Assembly (NCBI GenBank): GCA_050952845.1 | Contig: JBMNLP010000001.1 | Span: 2,542,001-2,606,000 of the forward strand | DNA from: JAGVSV01 sp050952845 | Lineage (GTDB): Bacteria; Bacillota; Clostridia; Christensenellales; Aristaeellaceae | DNA length: 64,000 nt | Reading direction: 5' to 3' | Part shown: piece by piece, positions 1 through 8,253 of the stretch | Numbering within the stretch: the first letter of the stretch is position 1 | Layout of the letters: each line of letters starts with the position of its first letter | Made by a program: the position numbers and the translations under genes | Notes under the pieces: generated by a model | What the model saw: only the letters and a program-made list of their open reading frames with translations | Told to the model about the DNA's origin: nothing | The model's database searches: none

Positions 1-2
1 TG

Positions 3-434
3 CCTTTTGTGGCGATGTTTGTGCTGGCCAACAAATCAGGCCTGACGCCCAAGCAGCGCGTCCCGGCCCAATACACACTGCCTGCATGCATGCTCATCAG
101 CCTGGTGATCGGCGTGTATGACGGCGTGGTAGGGCCGGGCACCGGCACCTTCCTGCAGCTTCTGTTTGTATCGGTGATCGGCATGGAAGTGCTCCAGGCT
201 TCCGGCGCCGCCCGGCTGGTGAACCTGGCCAGCAACATCGGCGCATTGATCCACTTCGTCGGTGAAGGATACGTGGTGTACCAGCTGGCGCTGCCCGCGG
301 CGCTGTTCAGCATGGCAGGCAACTACTTAGGCTCCACCATGGCCATCAAAAAGGGCGTGCCGCTGGTCCGCGCGCTGTTAGCCATCGTGATGGCGCTGCT
401 GATGGTCAAAATGGCCTACGACCTGTTTTTTTAG
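3..434 (+). CDS. TauE/SafE (TSUP) family membrane permease, 3' part
   Basis: This is the C-terminal part of a sulfite-exporter-type TSUP membrane protein; the frame is open to the window edge, so the true start lies upstream. The motif GVYDGVVGPGTGTFL (about residues 36-50 from the GTG at 9) is the conserved repeat signature of the family, which carries two such half-repeats; only the second is present. Four hydrophobic segments follow and the protein ends in a membrane helix. Members move sulfite, sulfoacetate or other organic anions across the inner membrane, but the substrate cannot be told here. It is convergent with the next gene, and I see no clear terminator between them. Confidence 0.85.
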   Translation, partial: PFVAMFVLANKSGLTPKQRVPAQYTLPACMLISLVIGVYDGVVGPGTGTFLQLLFVSVIGMEVLQASGAARLVNLASNIGALIHFVGEGYVVYQLALPAALFSMAGNYLGSTMAIKKGVPLVRALLAIVMALLMVKMAYDLFF

Positions 435-567
435 AGCATAGGACACAGCTATTTGAAAACAGCCAAGTAAACAGGATAATACGTTCAAAAAAGGAATGGC
501 GGCCGCTGTTCGTACAGGATGGTACAAAGTGGCTTGTTTCCAAGCGCAACCGGCAAGCGCGCGTTCA

Positions 568-2550
568 TCACGCTGTCACTTTCCCGATTCGTACATACTC
601 CACAGCCAGGCTCGTGCGCGGACGGGGCAACTCAAAGCGCCAGCCAGCCAGCAACACCGCGCCGTCAACCTCTGCAGTGGTTACATTGCGATCTTCGTCT
701 GAAAGCGTAAGGCGATAGCATGCCGCGGGATCCAAGCCCCGCAGCCGGAAAGTCGCTGCCTCATAGGGGCTTTCCGCGCGGCGGAACAGCATCACAATGC
801 CCGCATGCAGGTCCTCACGGTGGAACTGAAAAGCGCTCCAGCCATCGTTCTCCAGCGTCGCGCGCGTCATCGGATAGAAATCCCCGGTCCAGTAGGGCTT
901 CAGCCGCACGTACTCCGCAAGGCACTTCTCAGCGGATTTGAAGTCGAATTCCGGATTGAAAACATCGAAGTTCGCGGCAATGCCCGCCGTCGCCGCAGAG
1001 CGAAACTCGTAGGCATCCCAGTTCCAGGAAGCCACCGAATGAAACACGAGATAACGCGACAGGCTGATGCTCTGGTTCTGATTCCACAGATCGGACGGGC
1101 GGTCGTCAGACAGCGGGCTGCAGCCCGTGTCGCTGCGCCATAGGGGCACCGAGCGCATGCATGTCTCCAGGTCAATGCGCCGGCCGCCGCTGGCGCAGTT
1201 GTCGATCACCATGCCAGGGAAACGCGCCAGCAGCGTGTCCCACAGGCGGTAGAAACCCATGATATAGCCAATCTCCGTTAGGCCGCTTCTGCCCGGCTCG
1301 TCCTTCAGCCGCCAGAAGGGCAGCGGATCGATGTTGAAGTCCTGCCGATAGGTATCGATACCATTGTCGCGCAGCATGGCGGTCAGCTTTTCGATCAGGA
1401 AGTCAACCGCTTCCGGGCGGGAAAGATCGAGCAGGCCGCTGGGCCTCGCACTGGCGGGGTCTTCACCCGGCGGAACCCAGCCCCAGTCCACCTCCTCCGG
1501 CTTACGGATCACCCAGTCGCCGTGCTCCCTGTCTATCTCCGTGTTGTAGGCAATGCGCTCGGGTTCAAACCAAACCATGAACTTCATGCCCTTGTCATGC
1601 GCGCGGTCGGAAATCGGCTTCAAGCCGTTGGGAAAACCCGCGCGGTAGCTGTAGTTGCCGACGCCATAGGGGAAACCGCCCTCGAACCATGCGGCATCCA
1701 GCCAGACAGTGTCAATATGCCTGAGTCTGTCCGCGCAGTCGACGTATTCCTTCTGGCCTGCCTCAGTATTCCAGTACGGCACTTTCCATGTGTAGCGGTC
1801 GAAGCACTGGATCGCCGTTGGCAGGGAGACCAGCTCTCCCGCCGGCATCCGCGGTACATAATGTTCGCGCAGCAGCGCGCGGTAATCGTTGTGCCCGGCT
1901 ATCGCGCAGCCCTCGAAGGCCTTGAACAGTACCCGCGGCAGACGCACCCGCTCACCAGGCTTCAGATAGAAGCAGGCATCCTCCAGACCAATTGTCAACC
2001 GCACCTCACCATCATCCCGGTTCAGCGCGTAGCGCCACTGGCCGCTCCAGCCGATTGCCGTGATCATGCCGCCGGTTGCGTCCAAAAGATCAAAACAGGG
2101 AAACGCTTTACAGGATGAACGTCCGCCATAGGGCGTCACCGTCCAGCCGGCACCCGGCGTCAGCGCGTGTTCAAAAGGCAAGAAACTGTCGCCGCTGCAA
2201 TCATCTCCCAGGATCCCAGTATAGCAGACCGCCTCGTCTTTCTGCGTGGGCAGGCACAGATCAGCCGCGCAAATCTCCGACAGCGTCTGTGTATCTTCCT
2301 GTCCGCAGTTTTCCAGCCAAGCAACCCATTCCACCGCGCCGCGCTTTTCATACACCCGGCCGTCCAGCTCCACGCACAGCCTGCCTACCTGCTTTTTCAC
2401 TGTAAAGCTGCGCTTATCCCCGCCGCTGTCCGAAAACTGAACATCCTTTGTGCTCAGTTCAAGGTAATCTGCGCCGTTCTTCAGGCTGAACAGGCGCATT
2501 GCATTGCCTCCATCCAGGGCTTCCAACAACTGGAACCATTTTCGTTTCAT
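568..2550 (-). CDS. Alpha-galactosidase, glycoside hydrolase family 36
   Basis: A 660-residue GH36/melibiase-type enzyme that hydrolyses terminal alpha-galactosyl residues with retention. There is no signal peptide, so it acts in the cytoplasm on imported oligosaccharides. The N-terminal beta domain is followed by a TIM barrel with WLDAAWFEGGFPYG (about 283-296), FMVWFEPERIA, a nucleophile Asp in YRQDFN (about D404), the NCASGGRR signature (about 451) and a probable acid/base Asp in WRSDT (about D474). YRQDFN is a variation on the more usual K-W-D-x-N. Start ATG at 2550 is preceded by AAAGGGG. It stands alone and is divergent from DUF1292-uvrC. Confidence 0.92.
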   Translation of the reverse strand: MKRKWFQLLEALDGGNAMRLFSLKNGADYLELSTKDVQFSDSGGDKRSFTVKKQVGRLCVELDGRVYEKRGAVEWVAWLENCGQEDTQTLSEICAADLCLPTQKDEAVCYTGILGDDCSGDSFLPFEHALTPGAGWTVTPYGGRSSCKAFPCFDLLDATGGMITAIGWSGQWRYALNRDDGEVRLTIGLEDACFYLKPGERVRLPRVLFKAFEGCAIAGHNDYRALLREHYVPRMPAGELVSLPTAIQCFDRYTWKVPYWNTEAGQKEYVDCADRLRHIDTVWLDAAWFEGGFPYGVGNYSYRAGFPNGLKPISDRAHDKGMKFMVWFEPERIAYNTEIDREHGDWVIRKPEEVDWGWVPPGEDPASARPSGLLDLSRPEAVDFLIEKLTAMLRDNGIDTYRQDFNIDPLPFWRLKDEPGRSGLTEIGYIMGFYRLWDTLLARFPGMVIDNCASGGRRIDLETCMRSVPLWRSDTGCSPLSDDRPSDLWNQNQSISLSRYLVFHSVASWNWDAYEFRSAATAGIAANFDVFNPEFDFKSAEKCLAEYVRLKPYWTGDFYPMTRATLENDGWSAFQFHREDLHAGIVMLFRRAESPYEAATFRLRGLDPAACYRLTLSDEDRNVTTAEVDGAVLLAGWRFELPRPRTSLAVEYVRIGKVTA

Positions 2551-2632
2551 CGCGATGATCCCCTTTCTCTCTGTTGTACGATACGCAAAGAATCGCGAGC
2601 GTCTTGTTCAAAATCATTCTAAAACCAGATGG

Positions 2633-2677
2633 TTTCGGTTTGATAAAAACCGAAAAATGATCAATGGTACTTACCAT
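2633..2677 (-). promoter_or_regulatory. Two inverted repeats upstream of the alpha-galactosidase
   Basis: Two perfect palindromic sites lie 80-130 bases upstream of the GH36 start: TTTCGGTTT-5 nt-AAACCGAAA at 2633-2655, and ATGGTA-CT-TACCAT at 2664-2677. Their size and spacing fit operators for a dimeric sugar regulator of LacI or AraC type. No such regulator is encoded nearby, and I could not assign a matching -10/-35 pair. Confidence 0.4.
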
Positions 2678-2774
2678 AGCACAGCAGTTTCCTTTCTGCA
2701 AGAATGAAAACAGCAGTCCCCTTCGCCTCAGCCAAAGCAAATGAAAACATCATGCGTCGCCGCGCTCCCGGCAT

Positions 2775-2803
2775 TTGCCATCCTTACCGCCGGTTGGTAT
2801 AAT
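2775..2803 (+). promoter_or_regulatory. Sigma-70 type promoter for DUF1292-uvrC
   Basis: TTGCCA at 2775-2780 and TATAAT at 2798-2803 are separated by exactly 17 bases. The GTG start at 2845 follows, with GGGAGGAA at 2831-2838. Confidence 0.65.
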
Positions 2804-2844
2804 TCATCTCGAACGAACCTAGCCATACAAGGGAGGAAATAGCA

Positions 2845-3159
2845 GTGCAGGATCATCAGGAACTGGATATCATCGAAGGCATGGACGAGGATGGCAACCG
2901 GCTGTTTCTGTCCGTGGACCGGTACTTTTTCTATAATGGCGAGGAGTATGTGCTGCTGCATGAAGCCGGGACGGACAGCCGGGAGGACGCTACCCGCTAT
3001 GTCATGCGCGTTCAGGTGATCGCCGACGACGAAGGCGAGGAGATGGAGGAGTTTCTGCCCGTGGAGCCCGACCTCATGGCGGCGCTGATTCACATGGCCA
3101 GCGCTGATTACAGCCTGGACGAGGAGATCGTCCTCGACGAAGACGCGGACAAGGCATAA
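2845..3159 (+). CDS. DUF1292 (YrzB-like) small acidic protein
   Basis: A 104-residue, strongly acidic cytoplasmic protein of the DUF1292 family, widespread in Firmicutes and without an assigned biochemical role. The family pattern is seen in the N-terminal beta-rich part, with D-E-D-G-N-R-L-F followed by YFFYNGEEYVLL, and in the acidic middle (about residues 59-70). It begins with GTG at 2845 behind a strong GGGAGGAA. It ends 7 bases before uvrC, so the two are probably co-transcribed. I infer no function from the pairing. Confidence 0.8.
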   Translation: MQDHQELDIIEGMDEDGNRLFLSVDRYFFYNGEEYVLLHEAGTDSREDATRYVMRVQVIADDEGEEMEEFLPVEPDLMAALIHMASADYSLDEEIVLDEDADKA

Positions 3160-3166
3160 CATCCCC

Positions 3167-5023
3167 ATGAATGAAGCCATCCGCCTGAAGCTGTCCATGC
3201 TGCCGGATACGCCAGGCTGCTACCTGATGAAGGGAGAGGGCAGCATCCTCTATGTGGGCAAGGCGGTGAACCTGTCCAGCCGGGTGCACAGCTACTTCCG
3301 CGACCAGGCGCAGTCACCCAAGGTGGCAGCGTTGATGACGCATGTGGATGACTTTGACATCATGCTGTGTGGGTCCAACCTGGAAGCGCTGATATTGGAA
3401 TGCAACCTGATCAAGCTGCACAAACCCTATTACAACATCCTGCTCAAGGACGACAAGCACTACCCTTACATCCGCATCAATACAGCCGAGCCCTTTCCCC
3501 GGCTTGACATCACGCGCCGCATTAGCGACGACAAAGCCCGCTATTTCGGGCCTTATATCAGCGCCACCGCTATCCGGCAGACGATGGAGCTGCTGCGCCG
3601 TGTGTTTCCCATGCGCACCTGCAGGCTGCCCCTGCCCCTGGATAAGCCGGGCAGACCCTGCCTGAACTATGAGATTGGCCAGTGTCTGGGGCCCTGTGCC
3701 CACCTGTGCACACCGGAAGCGTACCGCGCCGTCGTCGACAGCGTCATCGCCTTTTTAAAAGGGCGCTACAAGCCCGTCATCGACCAGCTGAAGAACGCCA
3801 TGGACCAGGCCGCCCGGGAGATGCAGTTTGAGCGCGCCGCCATGCTGCGCGATTCCATCCGCGATATTGAGGGCTTGATGGAGCAGCAGAACGCGCTGCA
3901 GGTCAGCGGCGCCGAGCAGGACATCATTGCCCTGGCGCAGGATGGGCTGGATGCCATGGCGCAGGTGCTGTACATCCGCGGCGGGCGCATGATCGGCGGC
4001 GATTCCTTTGCGCTGCCCCGGGAGGGCAACGAGCCGGCGGTCGATGTGCTGTCAGCGTTCATATCGCAGTTCTACAGCGACCGCACCCCGCCCAGGGAAG
4101 TACTGATTCAAGACGTGCACGATGCCGACACCATGGAGGAATGGCTGCGGGGCAGGCGCGGGGGCGCTGTCACGCTGTCGGTGCCACAGCGCGGCAGCCG
4201 GCGCGACTTGATCAGAACCGCGCAGCAGAACGCCGGGGACGCGCTGCTCAAGCGCAACGCCCGCCAGCAGATTACGCAGGAGCGCACGGTGGGCGCCATG
4301 AAGGAGCTGGCTCAAGCCCTGCGCCTGCCCGACGTACCCAGCCGGCTGGAAGGGTTTGACATCAGCAACACCCAGGGCGCCCAGTCCGTGGCGTCGATGG
4401 TGGTGTTTGTAGACGGCGTGCCCAGCAAGAAGGACTACCGCCGGTTCAACATCAAAACCGTTGAAGGCGCCAACGATTTCGCCTCCATGGGCGAGGCGCT
4501 GCAGCGCCGCTTCAGGCGTGCCAAAGCCGACAGCGACAGCGAGCGCTGGCCGTTGCCCGAGCTCATCCTGGTGGACGGCGGGCCCGAACAGCTGCGCTTT
4601 GCCAGGGAAGCCATGCAGGACGAGGGCTTTGATGTGCCGATATTCGCCCTGGCCGAGCGGCAAGAGGAGATCTGGCTGCCCGGCGCCAGGACGCCCCTGA
4701 TGCTGGACCGGCATTCCCCCGCGCTGCACCTGATACAGCGCGTACGCGACGAGTCGCACCGCTTTGCCATCACCCACCACAGAAAGCGGCGCGGCAAAGC
4801 CGCCATCCGCTCCCGGCTGGAGGAAGTGCCCGGCATCGGCCCGGCCAGGCGGCGGGCGCTGTTGGCGGCGTTCCGCACCATTAAAGCCATCGGCGAAGCC
4901 AGCGTGGAGGAATTGCTGCAGGTCAAGGGCATGACGCGGCCTGCCGCCGAAGCGCTGTACAGCGCCATGCACCCGGACCAGCCCGATGCGCCGGCCGATG
5001 CCGGAAATTTTGCCGATGCATGA
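3167..5023 (+). CDS. uvrC: Excinuclease ABC subunit C (UvrC)
   Basis: The nuclease subunit of nucleotide excision repair, which cuts on both sides of a lesion after UvrAB loading. All expected domains are present over 618 residues, a normal length. The N-terminal GIY-YIG nuclease has P-G-C-Y-L and LYVGKA (about residues 14-35). A UVR helical hairpin around QFERAAMLRDSIRDIE (about 220) contacts UvrB. The RNase H-like 5'-nuclease domain begins near GFDISN. A tandem helix-hairpin-helix tail holds VPGIGPARRRALL. The start ATG at 3167 has no strong ribosome site and may rely on coupling to the gene 7 bases upstream. Confidence 0.97.
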   Translation: MNEAIRLKLSMLPDTPGCYLMKGEGSILYVGKAVNLSSRVHSYFRDQAQSPKVAALMTHVDDFDIMLCGSNLEALILECNLIKLHKPYYNILLKDDKHYPYIRINTAEPFPRLDITRRISDDKARYFGPYISATAIRQTMELLRRVFPMRTCRLPLPLDKPGRPCLNYEIGQCLGPCAHLCTPEAYRAVVDSVIAFLKGRYKPVIDQLKNAMDQAAREMQFERAAMLRDSIRDIEGLMEQQNALQVSGAEQDIIALAQDGLDAMAQVLYIRGGRMIGGDSFALPREGNEPAVDVLSAFISQFYSDRTPPREVLIQDVHDADTMEEWLRGRRGGAVTLSVPQRGSRRDLIRTAQQNAGDALLKRNARQQITQERTVGAMKELAQALRLPDVPSRLEGFDISNTQGAQSVASMVVFVDGVPSKKDYRRFNIKTVEGANDFASMGEALQRRFRRAKADSDSERWPLPELILVDGGPEQLRFAREAMQDEGFDVPIFALAERQEEIWLPGARTPLMLDRHSPALHLIQRVRDESHRFAITHHRKRRGKAAIRSRLEEVPGIGPARRRALLAAFRTIKAIGEASVEELLQVKGMTRPAAEALYSAMHPDQPDAPADAGNFADA

Positions 5024-5077
5024 AACGCCGGCACGCCTCCGTTATATGACCGAAAGGGTTTGCCGAAAGGGGATCGC

Positions 5078-6562
5078 ATGAAAAGAACGCTTTCCATCCT
5101 GCTGATGCTGTTGCTGCTGGTATCAGGCGCCCGCGCCGAGTTCGCGCCGGCGGCGACGGCGCTTGCCACCCATTGGCGCGCTGGCGGCGCGGTATTGGCG
5201 ACGGTAACGATGGACATCGCTGAATGGAAGGCGGTGTCGGAACACACGCTGGGCGCCGTCAACAGCTGGCTGAGCGCCGCCCGCATGGATTTGTGGCTGG
5301 CGCCTGGCGCTTCCCATACCGCACTGACCCTGGACGATCAGCTTTTTGTCAGCCTCAGGGCTGATACGCTGGCTGACGGGCGGGAAGCATTGACGCTGAT
5401 GCCCGACAGCCTTGGGCTGATTGCCGGCAGCGGCAGCGCATGGTCCCAGCTACTTGGCAGCTCCAAAGAGGCAGCGCCATGGCACCGTCAGACCGACTGG
5501 CCCCTTGCCTGGGAACAGCTGTCCCTCAAGCTGCCCGGCGTTTACCAGCTGCTGATCGCGCATGAAAAAACTGTGCGGCAAGGTATATCGATCAAAAACG
5601 TCGGCAAAGGCAAAGAAAAAAAGGAGTACGCGCTGACAGCGGACGAATGGAACGCGGCCTGGCCCGCTATGGTCAAAGCACTGGAGCCAGCCATATTGGA
5701 AGGCAACGCCTTTCCTGCCCTGGCGCGCGATGCCTTGTTAGCCGCCCTAAAGGGGCTGCGATTTGAAATGACCGGGGTGTTGAAGCGATTCATTGACGCC
5801 GACGGCGCCGACATCGGCATGCAGTTCACGGGCACGGTGTCCTTAGCCGGCGAGGACGTGCGCAAGGTGACGCTGTACGGCGGCTACAACGGGCAGACGG
5901 GCCTGTACCTCAGCTTGAAGCTCCCGGCGGTGAAGGGCAGGAACAACCTGACGCTGCTGCTGTCCTCCCAGTGGAAAAGCGGCAAGGATGCCAACACATT
6001 CCGGCTTTCCTATAGCCTCAAGCGCGTGGTGGACAGCGCTGTCACAGCCGAAGAAGCCGACATCAACCTGAAGCATCGAAGCGCCTCGGGCAGAATCACC
6101 GGCCGTGCCGTCATCAGCGCCACGCCGACGGGCAAAGCAGCCGACAGAACGGCATTGACCCTGAAGCCCGACCTCACCGCGCAGGGCGACGCGCTGCGCG
6201 GCACGGCGGAGGTTATGGTGAAACAGGGCCGCAAGCAGGCCTTCCGCGGCACCATCAGCCTATCCCTCCAGCCGGGTGTCCTGCCCGCCCCCGCCAGCCC
6301 CGACACCACGCTGGACTTGGAGCGCCTGGACGCCGCAAGCCTGGATGCCGCGCGGAACACGCTAGCCGACGCCATGGCGAAGCACCTGAAAACGCTGCTG
6401 ATGCGCCTGGACAGGGCGGAGCGCCTCAAGGTGCTGCACGACATCGGCCGGGACGCCCGGACAGAAGGCCCGGTAGCGCCGCTGACGGACCTGGCCCTGC
6501 CTGACCAACAACAACCCGACAACACCACGGACTATGTGGTCGATAAGGAGGATACCCCATGA
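5078..6562 (+). CDS. Secreted protein of unknown function, tandem paralog 1
   Basis: A 494-residue protein I do not recognise. It starts MKRTLSILLMLLLLVSGARA, a clean Sec signal peptide with cleavage likely after ARA, and no lipobox. I chose ATG 5078 over the in-frame TTG at 5060 because AAAGGGG sits just upstream and the signal peptide begins there. The mature part lacks further membrane segments and reads as beta-strand-rich, with a helical C-terminus. Its stop overlaps the next start (ATGA). The size, signal peptide and C-terminal pattern resemble the following two proteins, suggesting a tandem secreted family exported to the cell surface or medium. Confidence 0.7.
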   Translation: MKRTLSILLMLLLLVSGARAEFAPAATALATHWRAGGAVLATVTMDIAEWKAVSEHTLGAVNSWLSAARMDLWLAPGASHTALTLDDQLFVSLRADTLADGREALTLMPDSLGLIAGSGSAWSQLLGSSKEAAPWHRQTDWPLAWEQLSLKLPGVYQLLIAHEKTVRQGISIKNVGKGKEKKEYALTADEWNAAWPAMVKALEPAILEGNAFPALARDALLAALKGLRFEMTGVLKRFIDADGADIGMQFTGTVSLAGEDVRKVTLYGGYNGQTGLYLSLKLPAVKGRNNLTLLLSSQWKSGKDANTFRLSYSLKRVVDSAVTAEEADINLKHRSASGRITGRAVISATPTGKAADRTALTLKPDLTAQGDALRGTAEVMVKQGRKQAFRGTISLSLQPGVLPAPASPDTTLDLERLDAASLDAARNTLADAMAKHLKTLLMRLDRAERLKVLHDIGRDARTEGPVAPLTDLALPDQQQPDNTTDYVVDKEDTP

Positions 6563-8115
6563 TCAGAAAAATTGCCTGGCTGCTGGTCATTGCCATGCTA
6601 CTGAGCCTGCCCGCCGCCGCGTTTGCGGTTGAGTACAAGCCGCTGAATGAAAAGCTGATGCTGCAGCTGCGCAACGGCTCCGGGCTGACCGCGACGGTCA
6701 AGTTAGACATGTCGCCCGGCGCCAGCATGACGGCGCTGGATCCCACCACCAACGCCCTGTTAGCCGCCCTGCTGCCCGACAGCGCCATCGACGTGCGGTA
6801 TCTCAAAGCGTTGTTTGGCGCCAACAAAGACAGGGAGGAGCTGCGCCTGACACTGACCAAGGCCGGGCAAAGCGCGGGCAGCCTGACCTGGCTGAGCGAT
6901 GGCGTGATGGTGACCCTGGCGTCCAGCCTGTTGGGAACCGGCACCTACGCCGCCCCCAGGGGCGATGCCGCGCTGCAGATGCTGCTGACCGGGCAAAAAA
7001 GCACCTGGCCCGGCATCGAGGGCATACTGGCCGCCATCAACACCACGGACCTGAACTGGAAAACCGCCGCCGAAGCCGAGATGGACCGGTATACTGCCAA
7101 GATCGGCGTGTGGATGCAGGCCTATACCAAGGTCGCTAACGAGAAGGACGAAGAAGGCAACGCCATCATCCACACCGCGGTGCAAATTCCGCCTGCCGCC
7201 GTAAAAGCTGAAATGAAGCAGCTGCTGATGGATTTCTATCAGGACGCCGCGCTGCAGGCTCTGCTGCGGCAGAAGCTGACAGCGAGGGAAGCCGCCGCCT
7301 ACCTGGACAGGAACATGATGAACGCGTTTTTCAGCGCCATCGATGCGCTGAAGATGAAAGAGGACGTGCAGATTACCCGCGTGTTCAACAGCGCTGGCCA
7401 CGTCATCGAGGATCACGTCATCCTGCCTCTGGGCGGGTTCCGTGGCGCTGACAGGATAGACATGTACACCAAGGTGCTGGCAGACGGCAGCACCGAGTGC
7501 ACACACGTGCTCACCCTCTTGCCCGAAAGCACGGCGAGTGCAACCGGCAAGGCGTATACGCTGTCCTATATAGGCGGCCCGGCCAAAGACAGCCCGGGCG
7601 ACGCCGCATACAAGGGCACACTGTCCATCGTGCCGGAAAGCACGACGGGCACAACGTTTACCGTGGGCGAAGCCGGCGCACAGGTTCCCATGCGCTTTGC
7701 CTTCAACCTCAACCTAACCGAAGGCGAGGAAACATACACCCAGACAGCAAAGGGCCAAACCGCTAAGAAGGAATACATTTATACGCTGCTGGTAACGCCG
7801 GAGCATGCCCCCGACGTATCGCCGCAAAGCTTCCGGTTGAAGCTGATCCTGTCCGGCGGCCGGGAGGACCGGGCCGCCACGGCGTTTGAAGGCAGCCTGG
7901 CATGGCAGGACATGAAAACGGAAGGCACGCTCACCGCTTCCTTCACCGGCACATCAGCTGCGCCCTGGAACATCCCCAACCTGAACCTCCCCAGCGCCAC
8001 CCGGGTGGACAACATGACCGAGACGCAGCTTGAGACACTGCGCCAGCAGCTGAGCAACAACCTGCAGGCAGCCATCACCACGCTGACGGCACAGTTTCTG
8101 GTGCCTGCACAATAA
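6559..8115 (+). CDS. Secreted protein of unknown function, tandem paralog 2
   Basis: A 518-residue protein with a Sec signal peptide (K-I-A-W-L-L-V-I-A-M-L-L-S-L-P-A-A-A-F-A, cleavage probably after AFA). It is translationally coupled to the previous gene through ATGA. The body alternates beta-rich segments with a helical region around residues 175-270. The tail carries N-I-P-N-L-N-L-P-S-A-T followed by a long amphipathic helix, similar in layout to the end of paralog 1. No catalytic motif or known domain is visible. An envelope or extracellular role is inferred only from the signal peptide. Confidence 0.7.
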   Translation: MIRKIAWLLVIAMLLSLPAAAFAVEYKPLNEKLMLQLRNGSGLTATVKLDMSPGASMTALDPTTNALLAALLPDSAIDVRYLKALFGANKDREELRLTLTKAGQSAGSLTWLSDGVMVTLASSLLGTGTYAAPRGDAALQMLLTGQKSTWPGIEGILAAINTTDLNWKTAAEAEMDRYTAKIGVWMQAYTKVANEKDEEGNAIIHTAVQIPPAAVKAEMKQLLMDFYQDAALQALLRQKLTAREAAAYLDRNMMNAFFSAIDALKMKEDVQITRVFNSAGHVIEDHVILPLGGFRGADRIDMYTKVLADGSTECTHVLTLLPESTASATGKAYTLSYIGGPAKDSPGDAAYKGTLSIVPESTTGTTFTVGEAGAQVPMRFAFNLNLTEGEETYTQTAKGQTAKKEYIYTLLVTPEHAPDVSPQSFRLKLILSGGREDRAATAFEGSLAWQDMKTEGTLTASFTGTSAAPWNIPNLNLPSATRVDNMTETQLETLRQQLSNNLQAAITTLTAQFLVPAQ

Positions 8116-8186
8116 AGTGGATTGTTCCCTTACGAAAGTATTTGAAAAATTCCGACAAATTTCGACAGATTTTTACAAACTGTTGA

Positions 8187-8215
8187 TTGTGATTAAAAAC
8201 TGCGTATGGTATACT
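8187..8215 (+). promoter_or_regulatory. Promoter for secreted paralog 3
   Basis: TTGTGA at 8187-8192 and TATACT at 8210-8215 are separated by 17 bases, 39 bases before the start codon and in an AT-rich gap. It suggests that paralog 3 has its own transcript. Confidence 0.5.
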
Positions 8216-8253
8216 GATATTGTTTGAACAACTATTGTAGGAGGAATGAACCG

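Noticed and set aside
496..710. Small plus-strand frames after the TauE gene
   Set aside because: Mostly antisense to the 3' end of the alpha-galactosidase, without ribosome sites.
4052..4972. Long antisense frames inside uvrC and other GC-rich genes
   Set aside because: Typical shadow frames of GC-rich coding DNA; the sense strand carries a clear family match.
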